A stretch of 64,000 nt of DNA from NCBI RefSeq assembly GCF_009389715.1, contig NC_052394.1:20958899-21022898 (forward strand), given 5' to 3'. Made by a program: the position numbers and the translations under genes. The DNA is from Phoenix dactylifera (taxonomy: Eukaryota > Streptophyta > Magnoliopsida > Arecales > Arecaceae). Of the stretch, positions 49,101 through 62,140 are shown piece by piece; the stretch's first letter is position 1, and the number at the start of each line of letters is the position of its first letter. The notes under the pieces were generated by a model, which saw only the letters and a list, made by a program, of their open reading frames with translations, had not been told where the DNA came from and ran no database searches.

Positions 49101-51160
49101 TGAAAACTAGCAGTTGGAATTTCCGAATGAACAATTTCAGTGAAATTTTTCAATTTTTTATTTTACTATGTTCAACTCTATGTATTCCTCTATCTGTAGA
49201 GTACATTGACTGTACGGAGATGGCTATAACAAAGTTTCTGTTATTCGTATTAACAGCTACTCAAAGGGGAATGTTTTTATATGGTGCTGATGATTTAATA
49301 ACTATCTTTATTGGATTTTAATTGTTTGGCATGATTCGATAGAGGTAAAAATAAGGATTCATTAGATTCTACATTATATTAAAAAGTATTTTTTTTATTT
49401 TTTCTTATATCTAATAATATACATGTCCAACTGTATATTTTGTATGTACATCTCCCCCCCATCTCCCCCTCCCCTCACCTCCAAAAAAAAAAAAAGAAAT
49501 CATGAAAGCCAAAAAAAACATGCAGTCTCCAATATTAATCTTGGTTTTCTGATACCTCATGCGACTCAGAATTAAGCTAGGATATTGGTGATATCCAAGG
49601 GACTGGATTAATGCCATGCTTTGTGCATTTGTAGTGTCTGACTTTTCCCACTGTGCACTTGCACTCTTTTTACTGACCCTGCAATGGAGCCCCAGGGGAT
49701 ATGAAAATTAGCTCAGAGGTTTGATATTTTCTTTCAATATGAGCACTGCTCCATCTGCATTCTGTCTTGGACATAGCTCTGGAGATTGATCATTATATGA
49801 GATGTCTCTGGATTCACATTGTGTTTGCTTGGGAAACATCAGTCTTGGAATACTTGTCTTTGTACCATGTAATCTTGCAGTGGATCACTAAATCCAGTGC
49901 AAATGATTAATGAATTGAATTGGAATTCCACTTACTATAGGTTTCTGTAGGGAATGGACAAATTTTGCATGCAATGGACCTAGATACATCAGGTGCTTTG
50001 ATTGTATTTTGCAAAGGTTTGAAATTTTTTGATTTAGTGTTCATTCTTCAGCTTGAGACATCAAACTCTTTGATCAAAATCAAAGTGGCTGGTTTCTGTC
50101 AATTTCGGTATCCCATAGTTCTGTTTGTTACAATTTGCCTGAGACAAAGTTGATTTTATTTTGTCTTTAAGAGGACAGCTCATTTCAATCCTCCATTTCA
50201 GTTTGCATGTCAAAATGCAAAATTCATCAACAAAAACTTGGATTGAGTTTATATGATGTGCACTTTTTTAAAAAATTATCTTTAATGAAAATTTAGTAGG
50301 ATGTACATCCACTAACCTGCCATCTCAAAATTGGATAAAACAGCCATAGATTCCTCATTTGGAGAGTGGGAGATTTCATGTTATTTCTTATCGGCCTTCT
50401 TGTTTTTCTAATGAGTTGTTACTTCTATAGTCTGAATTAAGATGGTTTAAGCTTTGTCCATTTTGTTATACAAGGTTCGTGCTATGAATTAAGGGCTGTT
50501 CCTTTCTCAATACTGCTAGAATTCCTGTTCCACACTTTTAAAGGACTGTTTTATGTGCATTTGGTTTCTGTTAAGTTAGAGCATTCTCAGGTCATTCACA
50601 GAAATAATCTTGTTATGCCACATGCAGAGGCAAAAAGGTATGGCAGAACAGGTTTTCAAAAACCCAATCTTTTAAGGATGCGCTAATTTTGATTTTGTTT
50701 ACATCGATTAATGTTCCAGCATGAGTTTCAACTTCCTTTAAAGCTCTTTTGCATTATTTGAATTGAGTAAACAGTCTTAGTATTGTTGGTTTCTTGTTTG
50801 TTGCAATGCGTCCATCCACTGTACTTGTATAAGTGCCAGCTAATACATGCCATCTTACAATTTTATCTTTATTAGAATTCTAATATATACAGTAATTGCT
50901 TATTTCTTGTCATGCTCATCAATTGACTGTATATCAAACAGGTAAAGAACCCCACTGCCCGTGTAGAGCATGAGGCAAGCACTTCCAAGATTGGTGAAGA
51001 TCAGCTATTCTATTTTCAGCAGAGGGGAATTGATCATGAAAAGGCTGTTGCAGCCATGATTGGTGGGTTCTGCAGGGATGTTTTCGACAAGCTTCCTCTA
51101 GAGTTTGCATCAGAGGTGAATGCGCTCATGAATCTAAAGCTGGAGGGTTCTGTGGGATAA
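46155..51160 (+). CDS. SUFB: SufB, plastid Fe-S cluster scaffold (ABCI8)
   Basis: Exons 46155-47603 and 50942-51160 (phase 0) encode 555 residues, close to the usual length for plant SufB. Residues 1 to about 70 are a plastid transit peptide (Ser/Arg/Pro-rich). Core motifs include [18 protein letters not shown] near the start of the mature protein, the beta-helix core ([28 protein letters not shown]-like [16 protein letters not shown]), and the C-terminal [20 protein letters not shown] and [13 protein letters not shown], diagnostic of SufB rather than SufD. SufB forms the SufBC2D complex with the SufC ATPase and builds 4Fe-4S clusters in the stroma. Exon 1 has extremely high GC3, exon 2 does not. 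The intron position lies just before [11 protein letters not shown]. The 3.3-kb intron contains plastid DNA fragments. Confidence 0.96.
48806..49115 (-). other. NUPT: fragment of plastid rpoB
   Basis: Reverse strand reads [54 protein letters not shown], then [11 protein letters not shown] and [16 protein letters not shown], an internal portion of the plastid RNA polymerase beta subunit. Substitutions and an in-frame stop show it is non-functional nuclear-resident DNA. It lies inside the SUFB intron, antisense to SUFB. Confidence 0.88.
49152..49321 (+). other. NUPT: fragment of plastid ndhB
   Basis: Plus strand reads [18 protein letters not shown], then [20 protein letters not shown], then DDLITIFI, matching an internal segment of plastid NDH subunit 2 (ndhB) with substitutions. 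It begins within about 40 bp of the rpoB fragment although these genes are far apart in plastid genomes. Confidence 0.85.
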
Positions 51161-51747
51161 TTGTGGATTGTTGCTGTGGATGGACCGGTGAGCTTTTGTT
51201 TGTAAGTTGACTACAGGTCAACATTTGTATAGCATTAAAGGGTGAATAAGTATTAGTAAATGGACATGCAATATTGTAGATCCTGTGCCAATATCACGAG
51301 GAATTGATAGTACTGGTCTTCATTGTCCTTTCTTCTTCCTTTTTTGTCAGCGGGGAATCAGCTGCTTAGTATATGAATTAAAGGTATTAAATTGTGATAC
51401 CCTATCTATTCTGAGTTACATGTAATATTACCCAAAATTTTTATCACCTTGATAACCAGTCATATCATGTCTTTCAGATTGCATGTGTTTGTTGGCTGAA
51501 GCCGAATTGTATGCAGGTTTTGCCAGCACATAGAGCAGAATTTGTAAGTGCTCTGAAACTTCATTCCTTTGAGTCTTTGACTAATTAGCAGCAAATGATT
51601 TATATACAGTATACATTGTAATCACTAATCAAGCACTGATACACTGCACACAATAATATTAATTGCAGGGTGATGATGATTGTGATGAGAATGTCTTAGT
51701 AAAATGACTTGTTGAGGTGGCCTGACAAGCAGTATATAACATCTTTA
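51161..51747. other. SUFB 3' flank
   Basis: Likely 3' untranslated region for the first 200-400 bases. No further gene seen before the MITE at 51748. Confidence 0.5.
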
Positions 51748-52050
51748 GGGTCTGTTTGGATTTTTCTACAGGATTGGATCCTATGGGACTTGTGGATTGG
51801 GCTGCACTAAACATGGCTCTATCAACCAAAGGCCTCCCAGCCCAAATCTTGTGGGAATAAAAAAAGACCCATAAAGATATTGTTTTCTTCCTGCAGCCGA
51901 AAAGATGCGAGTTAGATGGGCCAACAGGCCTGATTTCTCCTGGATTTTTGGCAGGCTGCAGGTCCTTAAAAATGTGAGTTAGATGGGCCAACAGGTTTAA
52001 TTTCTCCTGGATTTTCAGCCCGATCCTGTAGAAATATCCAAATAAGTCCC
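51748..52050. mobile_element. 303-bp MITE with internal tandem duplication
   Basis: The left end gggtctgtttggatttttct and right end aaatatccaaataagtccc form inverted repeats of about 30 bp (both continue into ctacaggat / atcctgtag). GGGxCTxTTTGGAT termini point to the Tourist/PIF-Harbinger type; flanks are tta and tag, so the target duplication is unclear. Inside, a unit of about 69 bp containing gagttagatgggccaacagg occurs twice (about 51910 and 51977). Confidence 0.78.
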
Positions 52051-53956
52051 TAGTGGTTATAAATGCCGATTATCGTGTGAGCTTCGTGATGTTGTCTGAG
52101 CAACATTTTGACAAGAAGTAACTCTTGTTGCTAGAGAAAAATAAATCCGTGGCTGGGACCCAACAAATATGGAAAATTATTTTCCTTTCAAACTGAGGAT
52201 CTTGAAAGGCATGCTGTTGTATAATGATAAAATTTTACCATTCAAGAATCGTATGCTGATGTGCACACGTCTGTTAATTAACTTTTACCTTTCAAGAATC
52301 TCATGCGTCTTCCAGATACATGACAATTAGATTGACCTTTTATTGGTTTTCTCATGGTGGTTCAGGTTCCATATTTGTAGCTGAATGAGGCCCTTGGTTC
52401 AAAATTTTAATCAACTAATGGATGGTTCAAATAAGCTACAGTTCAGTGAAAGCACTATGTGCATGGGTAAGGAATCCAAACTGCAGAGAATTTGGCAGCA
52501 CACATGAAGCTACACCTTAGAGGACCTGATTAAGAAGCACAGAAGGGGTTGGAGTTGGAAGCTCTTTTGAATCATCCACTAATATCATTTTTAGCAGAAC
52601 ATGCACTGAGGAATTTAAACAGAGCGGGTACATTGGGAACAATACTTCTAAATCGAACATGATTTATACAAAAAGAGGATTTTTAATTTTGTGTAACCAA
52701 TAGCAACTTCCGAGAAATTTCCTGAATTACTTATGGCAACATGGAAATGTGAAATTTTTCTCTAGATTTATTCTCACATTAGGAATGCCTGATTTTTGAT
52801 TGCATCTTTTTCATCTTTTAGATCACACTTTGTTTAATCTTCCTTTCTTCCTTCCTCCTGTATTCTTTGTCTTTCTTTGAAGAATATTAGGTGGCTTTTT
52901 CCCTTTTTTCTTTAAAAAAAATTGAAAGAAAGATAATTTGATTAAAAAAGGAGACCTTCATCAGTTATTCCAGCATGAGCGATGTTTACCAACTTCGGGT
53001 GCCATAGTTAGCCCATTTCTGACTGCAGGTACTTACAAGATTTCCATTGCAGCCTTTTCTCGTGACATCCACATCCACCATTGGCCTTCATTTGCATGTT
53101 ATGGTGCTTGGGATGGAAATACTATTCCAATCAGCTGGTCTAGGTTTGTCCAGCCTTACCAGTAGATATTTTAGCATGTTACCCTCGAGCTGAAACAATT
53201 GATGAATTACCCGAGGCTTTCCTAGGGGCGGCTGGGCTTGGGTGGGCTGGTCAAATCTTTCCCCAACCTTGTCCTCCCTTAGGGCTCTGCTCGAGGTGCG
53301 CGTCTTTCTTGTTCTTGAACGATGAAATGGAATAGAGTTCTCCTATTTTTACCGGGAGTACATACACAAAGAACTTGTGAAGTCTCGTTTGCTTTCCGAT
53401 GCGGAAAAAAGACGCAAGTGACGCACTCTTTCTGAATGAAGAAAATCCTTGCAAGACGCTGCTGTTCATCTCCTTGTTTGCTTCATTTGTGCTGTCCTCA
53501 GATGCTTGTCCCGGTAGCGGAGCCTGAGAGGGTCACATATGATTTTGCTCTCTTACCCATTCATAGGATGACCGAAGAAAACTTCAGAGAGAACATAAAA
53601 AGTTTGGAAGGAAAGTCGTATAAATATTCGATTCCTAGTTAATCTGGTGCAATTTGGTGGTGGGCACTGGCACTTCAGTCTTTTGAGCCTTCTTCCCAGC
53701 AGAATAGTTTATATAGAAGTTGATTTTCGCTGTGCTTTTATGAGATAAAGAATTGGAGGATCCTATAATGCATTTAAACAACATCACGATCCATGCGCAT
53801 GAACCCAAATCTCCTTGCTCTTTTAATGTACACTGATTCTGTGAAAGGTCTGGATGGTCTAAATCTGTAATTCAGACCATGATTTATGTGGTCTTCTTCT
53901 CTCATGATACATTCTAAGTATTACCTTGGATCTGACAAATACCATGGAATGAATAA
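52051..53956. other. Intergenic; possible organelle-derived segment at 52940-53641
   Basis: 52051-52930 is AT-rich filler. From about 52940 to 53641 the base composition is more even, with longer open frames and terms such as cgaggctttcctaggggcgg and gatgcggaaaaaagacgc that have the texture of plant mitochondrial intergenic DNA, but I cannot name the source. Confidence 0.3.
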
Positions 53957-55838
53957 GGCCCTATTTGGGGGAGCTGTGGGCAGTAGAGTTGTTGGAAGTA
54001 GAGCTGTTAGAAGTAGAACTGTCTGAAGTAGAGCTGTTATAAAAAGTTATTTGCTGTTTGGTAACTACATTTGTAAAGTGCTATGGCACTTTAATATATG
54101 TTTGATAAACAAACTAAGAAAGTACTTTTGTAAGACAAAATTATCATAAAGGACATTGCATAGTATTATACAACAGAATATAATAAAACATAACATATAT
54201 TAATGCATAAATATATGATATAGTATAATATTATTGTAATATACAATAATATTATTATAATATAGCATAATAGTAATATAATTATTAGAGTAAATTAATT
54301 TTTGATAATATAACATATTAATATATTATGATGTAATATAATATAATATAATATTTATAGTATAATACAATAATAAAAGTATAAAATATTTTAATTATTA
54401 GTATAAATTAATTTTCCATAATATAACATAATATTAAATTATTTAAAATAATATATTAATGTATTATGATATAACATATTATGATATTATATTTATATAT
54501 AATACAATAATAAAGGTATAAAATATTAGAATTATTAGTATAAATTAATTTCTCATAATATAACATATTATTAAATTATTTAACATAACATATTAATGTA
54601 TTATGATATAACATATTATAATATTATATTTATAGTATAATAGAATAATAAAGGTATAAAATATTATAACTATTAGTATAAATTAATTTTTCATAATATA
54701 ACATAATATTAAATTATTTAAAATAACATATTAATGTATTATGATATAATGTATTATGATATTATATTTATATATAATACTATAATATTGGTATAAAATA
54801 TTATAATTATTAGTACAAATTAATTTTTATAATCTAACATAATATTAAATTATTTAAAATAACATATTAATGTATTATGATGTAATGTAATATACTATAA
54901 TATTTATAGTATAATACAATAATAAAGGTATAAAATATTATAATTATTAGTATAAATTAATTTCTCATAATATAACATAATATTAAATTATTTAACATAA
55001 CATATTAATGTATTATGATATAATGTATTATACTATTATATTTATAGTATAAAATAATAATAAAGGTATAAAATATTATAATTATTAGTATAAATTAATT
55101 TTTCATAATATAACATAATATTAAATTATTTAAAATAACATATTAACGTATTATTATGTAATTAATATAATATAATATTTATAGTATAATATAATAATAA
55201 AGGTATAAAATATTATAATTATTAGCATAAATTAATTTTTCATAATATGACATAATATTAAATTATTTAACATAACATATTAATGTATTATGATATAAGG
55301 TATTATAATATTATATTTATAGTATAATACAATAATAAAGGTATAAAATATTATAATTATTGGTATAAATTAATTTTTCATAATATAACATAATAATAAA
55401 TTATTTAAAATAACATATTATTGTATTATGATGTAATGTAATATAACAATATTTATAGTATAATACAATAATAAAGGTATAAAATATTTTAATTATTAGT
55501 GTAAATTAATTTTTCATCATTCGAATGACCATTTATCTCTCTAACAATTTTTCTTGCGGAAGGAAATCTGACGGCTAAGGTTCTTGGCTCCAGCAGATTT
55601 TTAGGTTTATAAAGGAACAAACTATGTAATTATTATATTTTAATATGGGCATTTTTGTCAAAAATACAGCTTTCCGACAAAGCTGAAAACGGCATTTTCG
55701 GAAAGCTCTAAATTGGAGCTTTCCCCCAACAGCTGTTTTCAGCTTTCCGCAAAAGCTGAAACAACTTTTCGGAAATTTTACAAAACACCATTTTTTATCT
55801 AAAAGTATTTTTGGAGGGCTAGAAAGTGCTTTTTGGCC
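53957..55838. mobile_element. Non-autonomous PIF/Harbinger-like element, copy 2
   Basis: The left end ggccctatttgggggagct matches copy 1 (22642-23933), as do the subterminal agtagagctgtt repeats and the right subterminal block (gcttccgcaaaagctgaaac-like). It is longer (1.88 kb) because its 138-bp array has nine units. The last ~24 bp of the right terminus present in copy 1 are missing, and no target duplication is visible (taa left, ttg right), so it is 3'-truncated. No coding capacity. Confidence 0.8.
54290..55515. repeat. 138-bp AT-rich tandem array, nine units
   Basis: The marker aaaggtataaaatatt recurs at about 54375, 54512, 54650, 54788, 54924, 55062, 55199, 55337 and 55473, spacing 136-138 bp. 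Units share attattagtataaattaatt and catattaatgtattatgat blocks. Same monomer as at 22990-23520. Confidence 0.9.
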
Positions 55839-57160
55839 TTGCCAATATGTGGGTAGTCTTTATTCTATCCCTTGCTTGAATGCTTGCTATGTTCTGGTCT
55901 GTTTCTTGTTTCTTTCGCTGCAAAACAAATACAAACTCTAATCCATCACTCTCAAATTGTTATTTCTCAGGATTGCTAGTCGTAAATGCACATGTTAAGT
56001 TGATGGAGAATGGAGGAGAGAAAATCCGTATATTATTTAAAAAAGGAAGATACATTTTCAGCTGGCTGAGAATTGCCCTGTTTCAATACTGCATCAGGTT
56101 TGGCATTGTTCTTGGCATTTTAAAACCCTAAAGACCAGTAGCAAAAAATAAAAAAAAAATCCTAAAGACCTGGTTGGAGATGCAAAACCTATGAACGCAA
56201 GCAGGAAAACCTTGAAAAAAGGGCATGGTTGCTCCTAAGACCTCTCTTCCTCTGACTCGGTTAATTAAAGACCATATTTTCTTCAGATGAGCTAGATTAC
56301 TGGCATGGTTGCAGTGCAAAAAAGAGATCAATAGGCATCAGAGACCTGAAAACCCCTTCTGTCTAAGGTCAGCCATACCAAACCATTCCACAAATTTCTT
56401 CTCCATCCATGCTATAGCAAACAGACAATTCAAATATTTTGCGCAACTAGATTCTTTTTCTGGGACAATCTGCACAACTATGTTCTGTACCAATAAAAGA
56501 AATATTAAAAAAAACTTATTAAGGCTGCAAACTGAAATAAGAGTCTCAGCTGAAGTAGAAGAATAGATAAGCCTCACATACAAAAATTAAAAAAAAATAT
56601 ATGTACCATGCAGCCATGCACCACGCCAATCACCACATCTTCTTTCTATGGGGCAATCATCAAGAAATTATAGAAAGGATGTTTGGCATGGTGCACGTGG
56701 TGTAGGATATAATTTCTTGACAAATTGATCATCCGGCTGTTCACGCCCTCCACCACCCCCCCCCCTCCTTTTACAAGATACAGAACATAAAGTGTATGGC
56801 CGTCAGCATAAGCAGATGCACCTACAACTTTCATTGTAAAAAAGGCGGACATGTTTATTTTCTTCAATCTTCGAATAATGTGAACGATGACAGAAATGTA
56901 GGTTATAACATGAAGGAGCTGCAGTTCAACTTCCAAGAAGCCCTTGCAGTTCAAAATAATGGGGAGAATACAAGGCAGATTGGCTCCCAGTTTCCAAAAC
57001 GGGCAGAGGAAACAATAAACAGCATTCAGGAATTGATTCCCAAATGCTTCATGAAAGCAAGAAAATTGTGAGTAGATGTCCACGTGCATGAGACAAAACC
57101 ATATGAGGCATGTAAAAACCACCTTGACGAAACAACACCAAGGAGAAAACTTTTGGCAGC
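55839..57160. other. Intergenic and UBC23 3' UTR side
   Basis: 56640-57160 is probably the 3' untranslated region of the minus-strand gene ending at 57161. The rest is AT-rich, with no gene recognised. Confidence 0.5.
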
Positions 57161-60100
57161 TCAACTTTCTGGGATGTTTTCGGACTTCTGCAGGTGTTCA
57201 AATTGGTGGCAGTCAACTCCAACTTCCTTAAATGCCATGATCAGCCTGGGCAAAATTTTTGCTAGTGTAAGCTTGAAACCGACTGAACAAGAATGCTCCC
57301 TGCTTTTCTCAGTCATGCAAGCATCCTTTGTGAGGGAACCGATGACACAGCCTTCCATGTATGCTTCACAACTTTTAAGAATATAATGACCACGCCTTCG
57401 GAAATGGTCCTTGACGAACTCTTCAAAATGCTAGTCCATCACAGTTAGGGAAAAAAAAAAGAAAGAGATCATAAAAAACTAATAGATAATACATTTTATA
57501 TTCAAGTAAGATCATATAAGTACTTGTTCAAAGAAATACTAATGACAGTAGAAAATAACATCAAAGAATTTCTCACAAAAAAAATGATAAAGAAACTCAA
57601 AGTTACAAGAATGTAGTCAATTTTTCATTATCAAGTATTTGTCAGATGGTAATATGAGATTAAATGAGCCACAACATATTGCACTTAGAGCCAAAAGCCT
57701 GTGAATAGTCATTACCGGAAACAACATCATAATAACAGCATGGAGCTAAACATGCAGGAAGAATAAGATATGGCTGCAATATGCTTGTGAAATTTCTCCA
57801 AACATGCCTGAATCATGTTTTTAGTCTCAACATCAAATTGAAGTGATAATAATCAATCATAATATAGCTTAAATTAAGTCGAGTATTTCAAACAAGTCAT
57901 GGAAAATACAGTTGATTTTTTTAATCACCTAAAGCAAGTAAAATATCCTGATATAAAAATGCTCAAATTTATCATCATGAAACAAGAAAGAGCACCAGTG
58001 AGAAAGCAAAAATAAAATCAACCAGAAGTAAAACCTGACATAAGTTTGATATAGATCAAAAAAGAAATATGATAACATATTATTTGTTTTACCATGGGAG
58101 GTCTTCTCAGCAGATACAACATCGTTTTCAAGTTTAGCAAGTAAGTATTCTCATTGTAGGGTAAAGAATTCTTCTCTCCTTCAACAGTCCCAACCTGCTT
58201 CTCATACCCTGCTTCATTGAAATATGGTTTAGAATTGAGAACCAGGCCCTGGAGTGAAACTAGGACTTGAAGGATGCTCGAGGACGATGGGTCCCAAACT
58301 TCATTTCCTTTGCCAGTCCATGTATTTAAAAGGCTTAAGCAAACCTTCCCATCCACATATAAATTTGGATTTACACGCAAACCACCAGAATGATAGTACG
58401 CTGACTGCAGGGTTGAGAAGAAGTATTAGAAGCAAGTGAAAAGCAATTTGAAATTTGAACAGGTTCACCTTTGATGTATTTTAGCCAGATACTTGGTGAG
58501 AGCTAACCACTATTCAACATGAGTATCAGAGAATAAAATAATATGGTTCTATTTACCGGTGGAACTTGAGGGTAATCTGGTGGAAGGTGAAAGTCAAAGA
58601 AGAAAAGGCCGTCTTGGTAAGGTGTTCCACATGCTCCAATAATTACAGCTCTTACGAGATCCATACGATCCTCATAAACTCTGACATAAATAGCATCTGT
58701 AATCACAATAAAGAATTAGATCTTCACAACATAAAAGTATATTCATTTACAAGTTTTTGGATGAGTGACAATTTTACATGACTTACCTGGTAGGTTCTTT
58801 TCAAGGATGCTCCATTCTTGTTGAACCTTTTTCACCCACTTTCTTCCACCAGTGCTCTGTAACTTAGTTTTGTTAGCCTAATATATGTTGGGGCATTTAC
58901 TACCTATACCTTAACCAACAATACTTATCACATCTGTAATTCTATATGAAAATATGTTCAAAGATGCAAGATAAATGAAAGTCCTGCATGCAACAGATGT
59001 GATTGTATGCTTAAAGAAGAAAAGGTGCAATTAACTTAAAAAATGAATAGTTTGAAAATGAGAAAAGCATCTAGAACAGGAGTTTGTGCTACCTGTCCAG
59101 TCCCACCAAGGAAATGATGGTCCAATGGGTTTTGAGCAATATCAAAGTGTTTGAAGCTATGAGGATCATCAGATGTGGAGCTATCTGGAACATCCTCCAT
59201 TTTTTCCTCAGCATCTTCTGCTGTTGCTGTCTGACTATGTACCTCAGCAACCTTGTGCACATTTTGCACAACATCAAGGGCTTCAGATTTTTCGTAGCTG
59301 GCCTCATAATTGGTTTCTTTCTCTGAAACCTCGAGAATCTCATCAGATTCAGATTCATTTTCAATCATGTGATCTAAACCTGATGGATCTGATTGTTTTC
59401 TACCACGAGAAAACAATCCAGTGGCCAGTCTAGTGACATAGCCAAGAGCAGCTAGAGGCATTGAAAGTGGCCCATTTCGTCCAGCATTATTATCCTCTTC
59501 GGAAGTTATAGTGCTAGTTTCCCTTTCAACGAAATTATCAACACGACCTTGCGAATCAACTTCCTGAACATAATGGTTTTACACTTTTACGGATCATAGA
59601 TATAGTCAATACTAAAAAAAAGCCTGGCAATAAAACTAATGATATGTGAATTAACCTTTTCAGTATTGTCGTGTGTATCCATTTCATTTTCATCAACTGT
59701 TTCCCAACTAGCGCCATCATCACTAACTTCACTTCCACCATCAAATGAGTCTCCATCATCTTCTCTACCAACAACATAGATTGCTTGAGGTCCAACCTAA
59801 AATAACAGGTGAAGAATGTAATAACAAGTTTCTGATGACTAGGATGAAAGCAAATTTAAGGGAAAGATGTAGCATATTGATAGCTTGCACCACAATAAGA
59901 TATCTAACGTATCCAAATGGTGCAAACTTTTAGTACTAGCAGTCGTACAAAACATGTCAATGTAAGTATAACTACCTATTCCCCATAATATGGCAGATAT
60001 ATACCTTTGAGACAGTCCCATCAGCCCACTGAACTTCAATATCGCCATCTTCAAGACCAATTATATTTCCTACCCATGTACATGCAAAATTTGAAGAATC

Positions 60101-62140
60101 TTCATCCTTTGGGACCTGCTCTGCTTCATCATTCTCCCTGCTACCATCACCTTCAGTTTCCACTGGATCAGCATGTTGTTCTTGTTTCTCCACATGACCT
60201 TCAATATTGATTGTATCACCAGAAGTTGAAACTGGGGGCAAGCGAACAACCACATCCCCATAGCAATAATCATAATCTGGATGCCCATCAAGTTCATATG
60301 CACTCACCACTTCATCACAATCAAACTCCCGCAGCTCTTCAGGCCTGGAAACAGGCTTAAGCCACCTCACACATGCTGTTCGCTCCCTTGAGTTCACACT
60401 TCTTACAACACCCACGCGTTTTGTTTCAGAAGAATAATCTCCTTCATTCGAGGCCTTCTCCACCACATATTGTTCAGGAAAGAATTCATGATCATTTGGA
60501 CTGTGAATTGGAATCAAAGAAGTTGACTCCAACCCAAATTCTCTAGTTCCATCTTGCCATGCCACATCAACCTTTGTCATGGTATTTACAATGAAAAGAG
60601 CTCTTTCAAATGTCTCGTTTCTTTTATGACTCTTCTTGTCTCGCTTAAATAAGACTTTCCGCAGCTTTTTGCGGTATGCAGGCCAACTTTCATGACTGGG
60701 TTCCTTTGAAACTGATGATGAAGTACTGCAAGAGCAACATTCTGGCAAAGCATTTGACTCTGTTCCAGTATTTACACCTAAGTTATTCATCTTATCAAGA
60801 ACCACTGGATTGTTATACTGGGGCTGGGAATTTCCTTCTATATTTTCGGTTGTCTTGGTGTTTTCACAATATCCATCTCCCACATGCTCAGAAGCTGACT
60901 GAAGGTTAAGCACATCCAAACTAGCTACCTGACTAGACTCGACAGTTTCATCCTGAAATGATGCTGCTTGTGCTGGAACATCTGTTCCTGAGTCTTCTTT
61001 ACCGGCTTTTGAAGTATCATCAACCGAGGATGATGGCTGTGGAGGTGATGGAAGGAGACACCAGTCAGCTAATTGCCAATTTGCATATGAAAAACAGGAT
61101 AACAGAATTAAGTTTTCTGGATTCTGCTCTTCAGCAGGAACAGTTGCTGAATCAGTACCAATACCAAGGTAAGCTGAAGCTATCCAATAGACAACCACAG
61201 AAGCTGTCTGAATTTTAACGACAGTACCTTCAAGACGGTTAGCTTTCCATAAGCCAGAAATCCATCTAGAAGTTTTGAAAACAGATGAGGAAACGGCCCT
61301 AACACGCTGACCTGGGTAGTATGGACAACTGGCATCATCAATGACTGGCTTTGTAACTGGCTTGAGACGCAAAGGATCAGCTTTCACAACTTTACAGACA
61401 GATCCATCATCAAACAACACAGTCACATTGTCTAAAACATCATCTACTCGACCAAGCCAAGGTCCAAATACTACAAAATCACCCACAGTGAATTCCCTTA
61501 TCCGTTTGAGATCTCTAGAAGACACATTCTTTATAATCTCTCCATTTGCTGTTAGTAGATCAACCATGATATTAACATCCAGAACAAGTCCCATTTGTCC
61601 TGTTGGATCTGAAGCAGAAGCAACCATATCACCATGCAAGAAGTTTCTATCAACAACTGTGATATCGCTAATATTCTCCATTGTTTCAGAACCATCAGTC
61701 CAAGTTACTCTGATCTGGCCATCTGGTAGAGAATCATTACTTTCACCACCATCTTCATTATCATTGTCATCATCACCAGCACCATCACCACCACCACCAC
61801 CACCACTGCCTCCACCGTTCCTATGTTCATCCTCCTCACTGTCACTGTCGTCTGTGATGCTGCCCTCAGAATCTGAGTCTCCAGCAACTTCCATCACAAC
61901 TCCGAGCAACCCTTCATTCTTTTTGCATCTGACAACATCTTGCCTATATACAAATGCCTCATTAGGCAGGCTTCCTGCAAGCTCTTTAGACTTAATTGCC
62001 TCCCCATTTTCAGAACTCTTCTCAACTACAGAGCCAGTACCATCCATTGCAAGTTCCATTGGATCCACCAAATTGTTCACTTCCACTGAATTAGTACATT
62101 TTGAAAGCCCATCACCAGCAAGATGCTGCTTAGTTTCCAT
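57161..62140 (-). CDS. UBC23: Ubiquitin-conjugating enzyme E2 23-like (UBE2O/PHO2 family)
   Basis: Seven coding exons, in phase throughout: 62140-60005, 59796-59656, 59563-59093, 58856-58787, 58696-58557, 58404-58093, 57430-57161; 1179 residues. The long N-terminal part has SH3-like/tudor-like repeats typical of UBE2O (QIRVTWTDGSETMENI, VTVLFDDGSVCKVVK, KVDVAWQDGTREFGL, DIEVQWADGTVSKV), with an acidic, Gly-rich linker at about 90-140. The E2 domain spans roughly 918-1080, with IYVRVYEDRMDLVRAVIIG and PYQDGLFFFDFHLPPDYPQ, and NPNLY...GKVC placing the active cysteine at 1008, followed by LSLLNTWTG. This family acts as a hybrid E2/E3. Its relative PHO2/UBC24 degrades phosphate transporters at endomembranes; the longer N-terminus and this E2 sequence fit UBC23 better. 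The ATG is preceded by TTCATCAG, a likely 5'-UTR intron acceptor. Confidence 0.93.

Larger units (their letters stand above)
47604..50941 (+). other. SUFB intron
   Basis: Donor ATACTG then GTATGT, acceptor AAACAG. Contains the rpoB and ndhB plastid fragments. The rest is AT-rich without recognisable genes. Confidence 0.85.
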
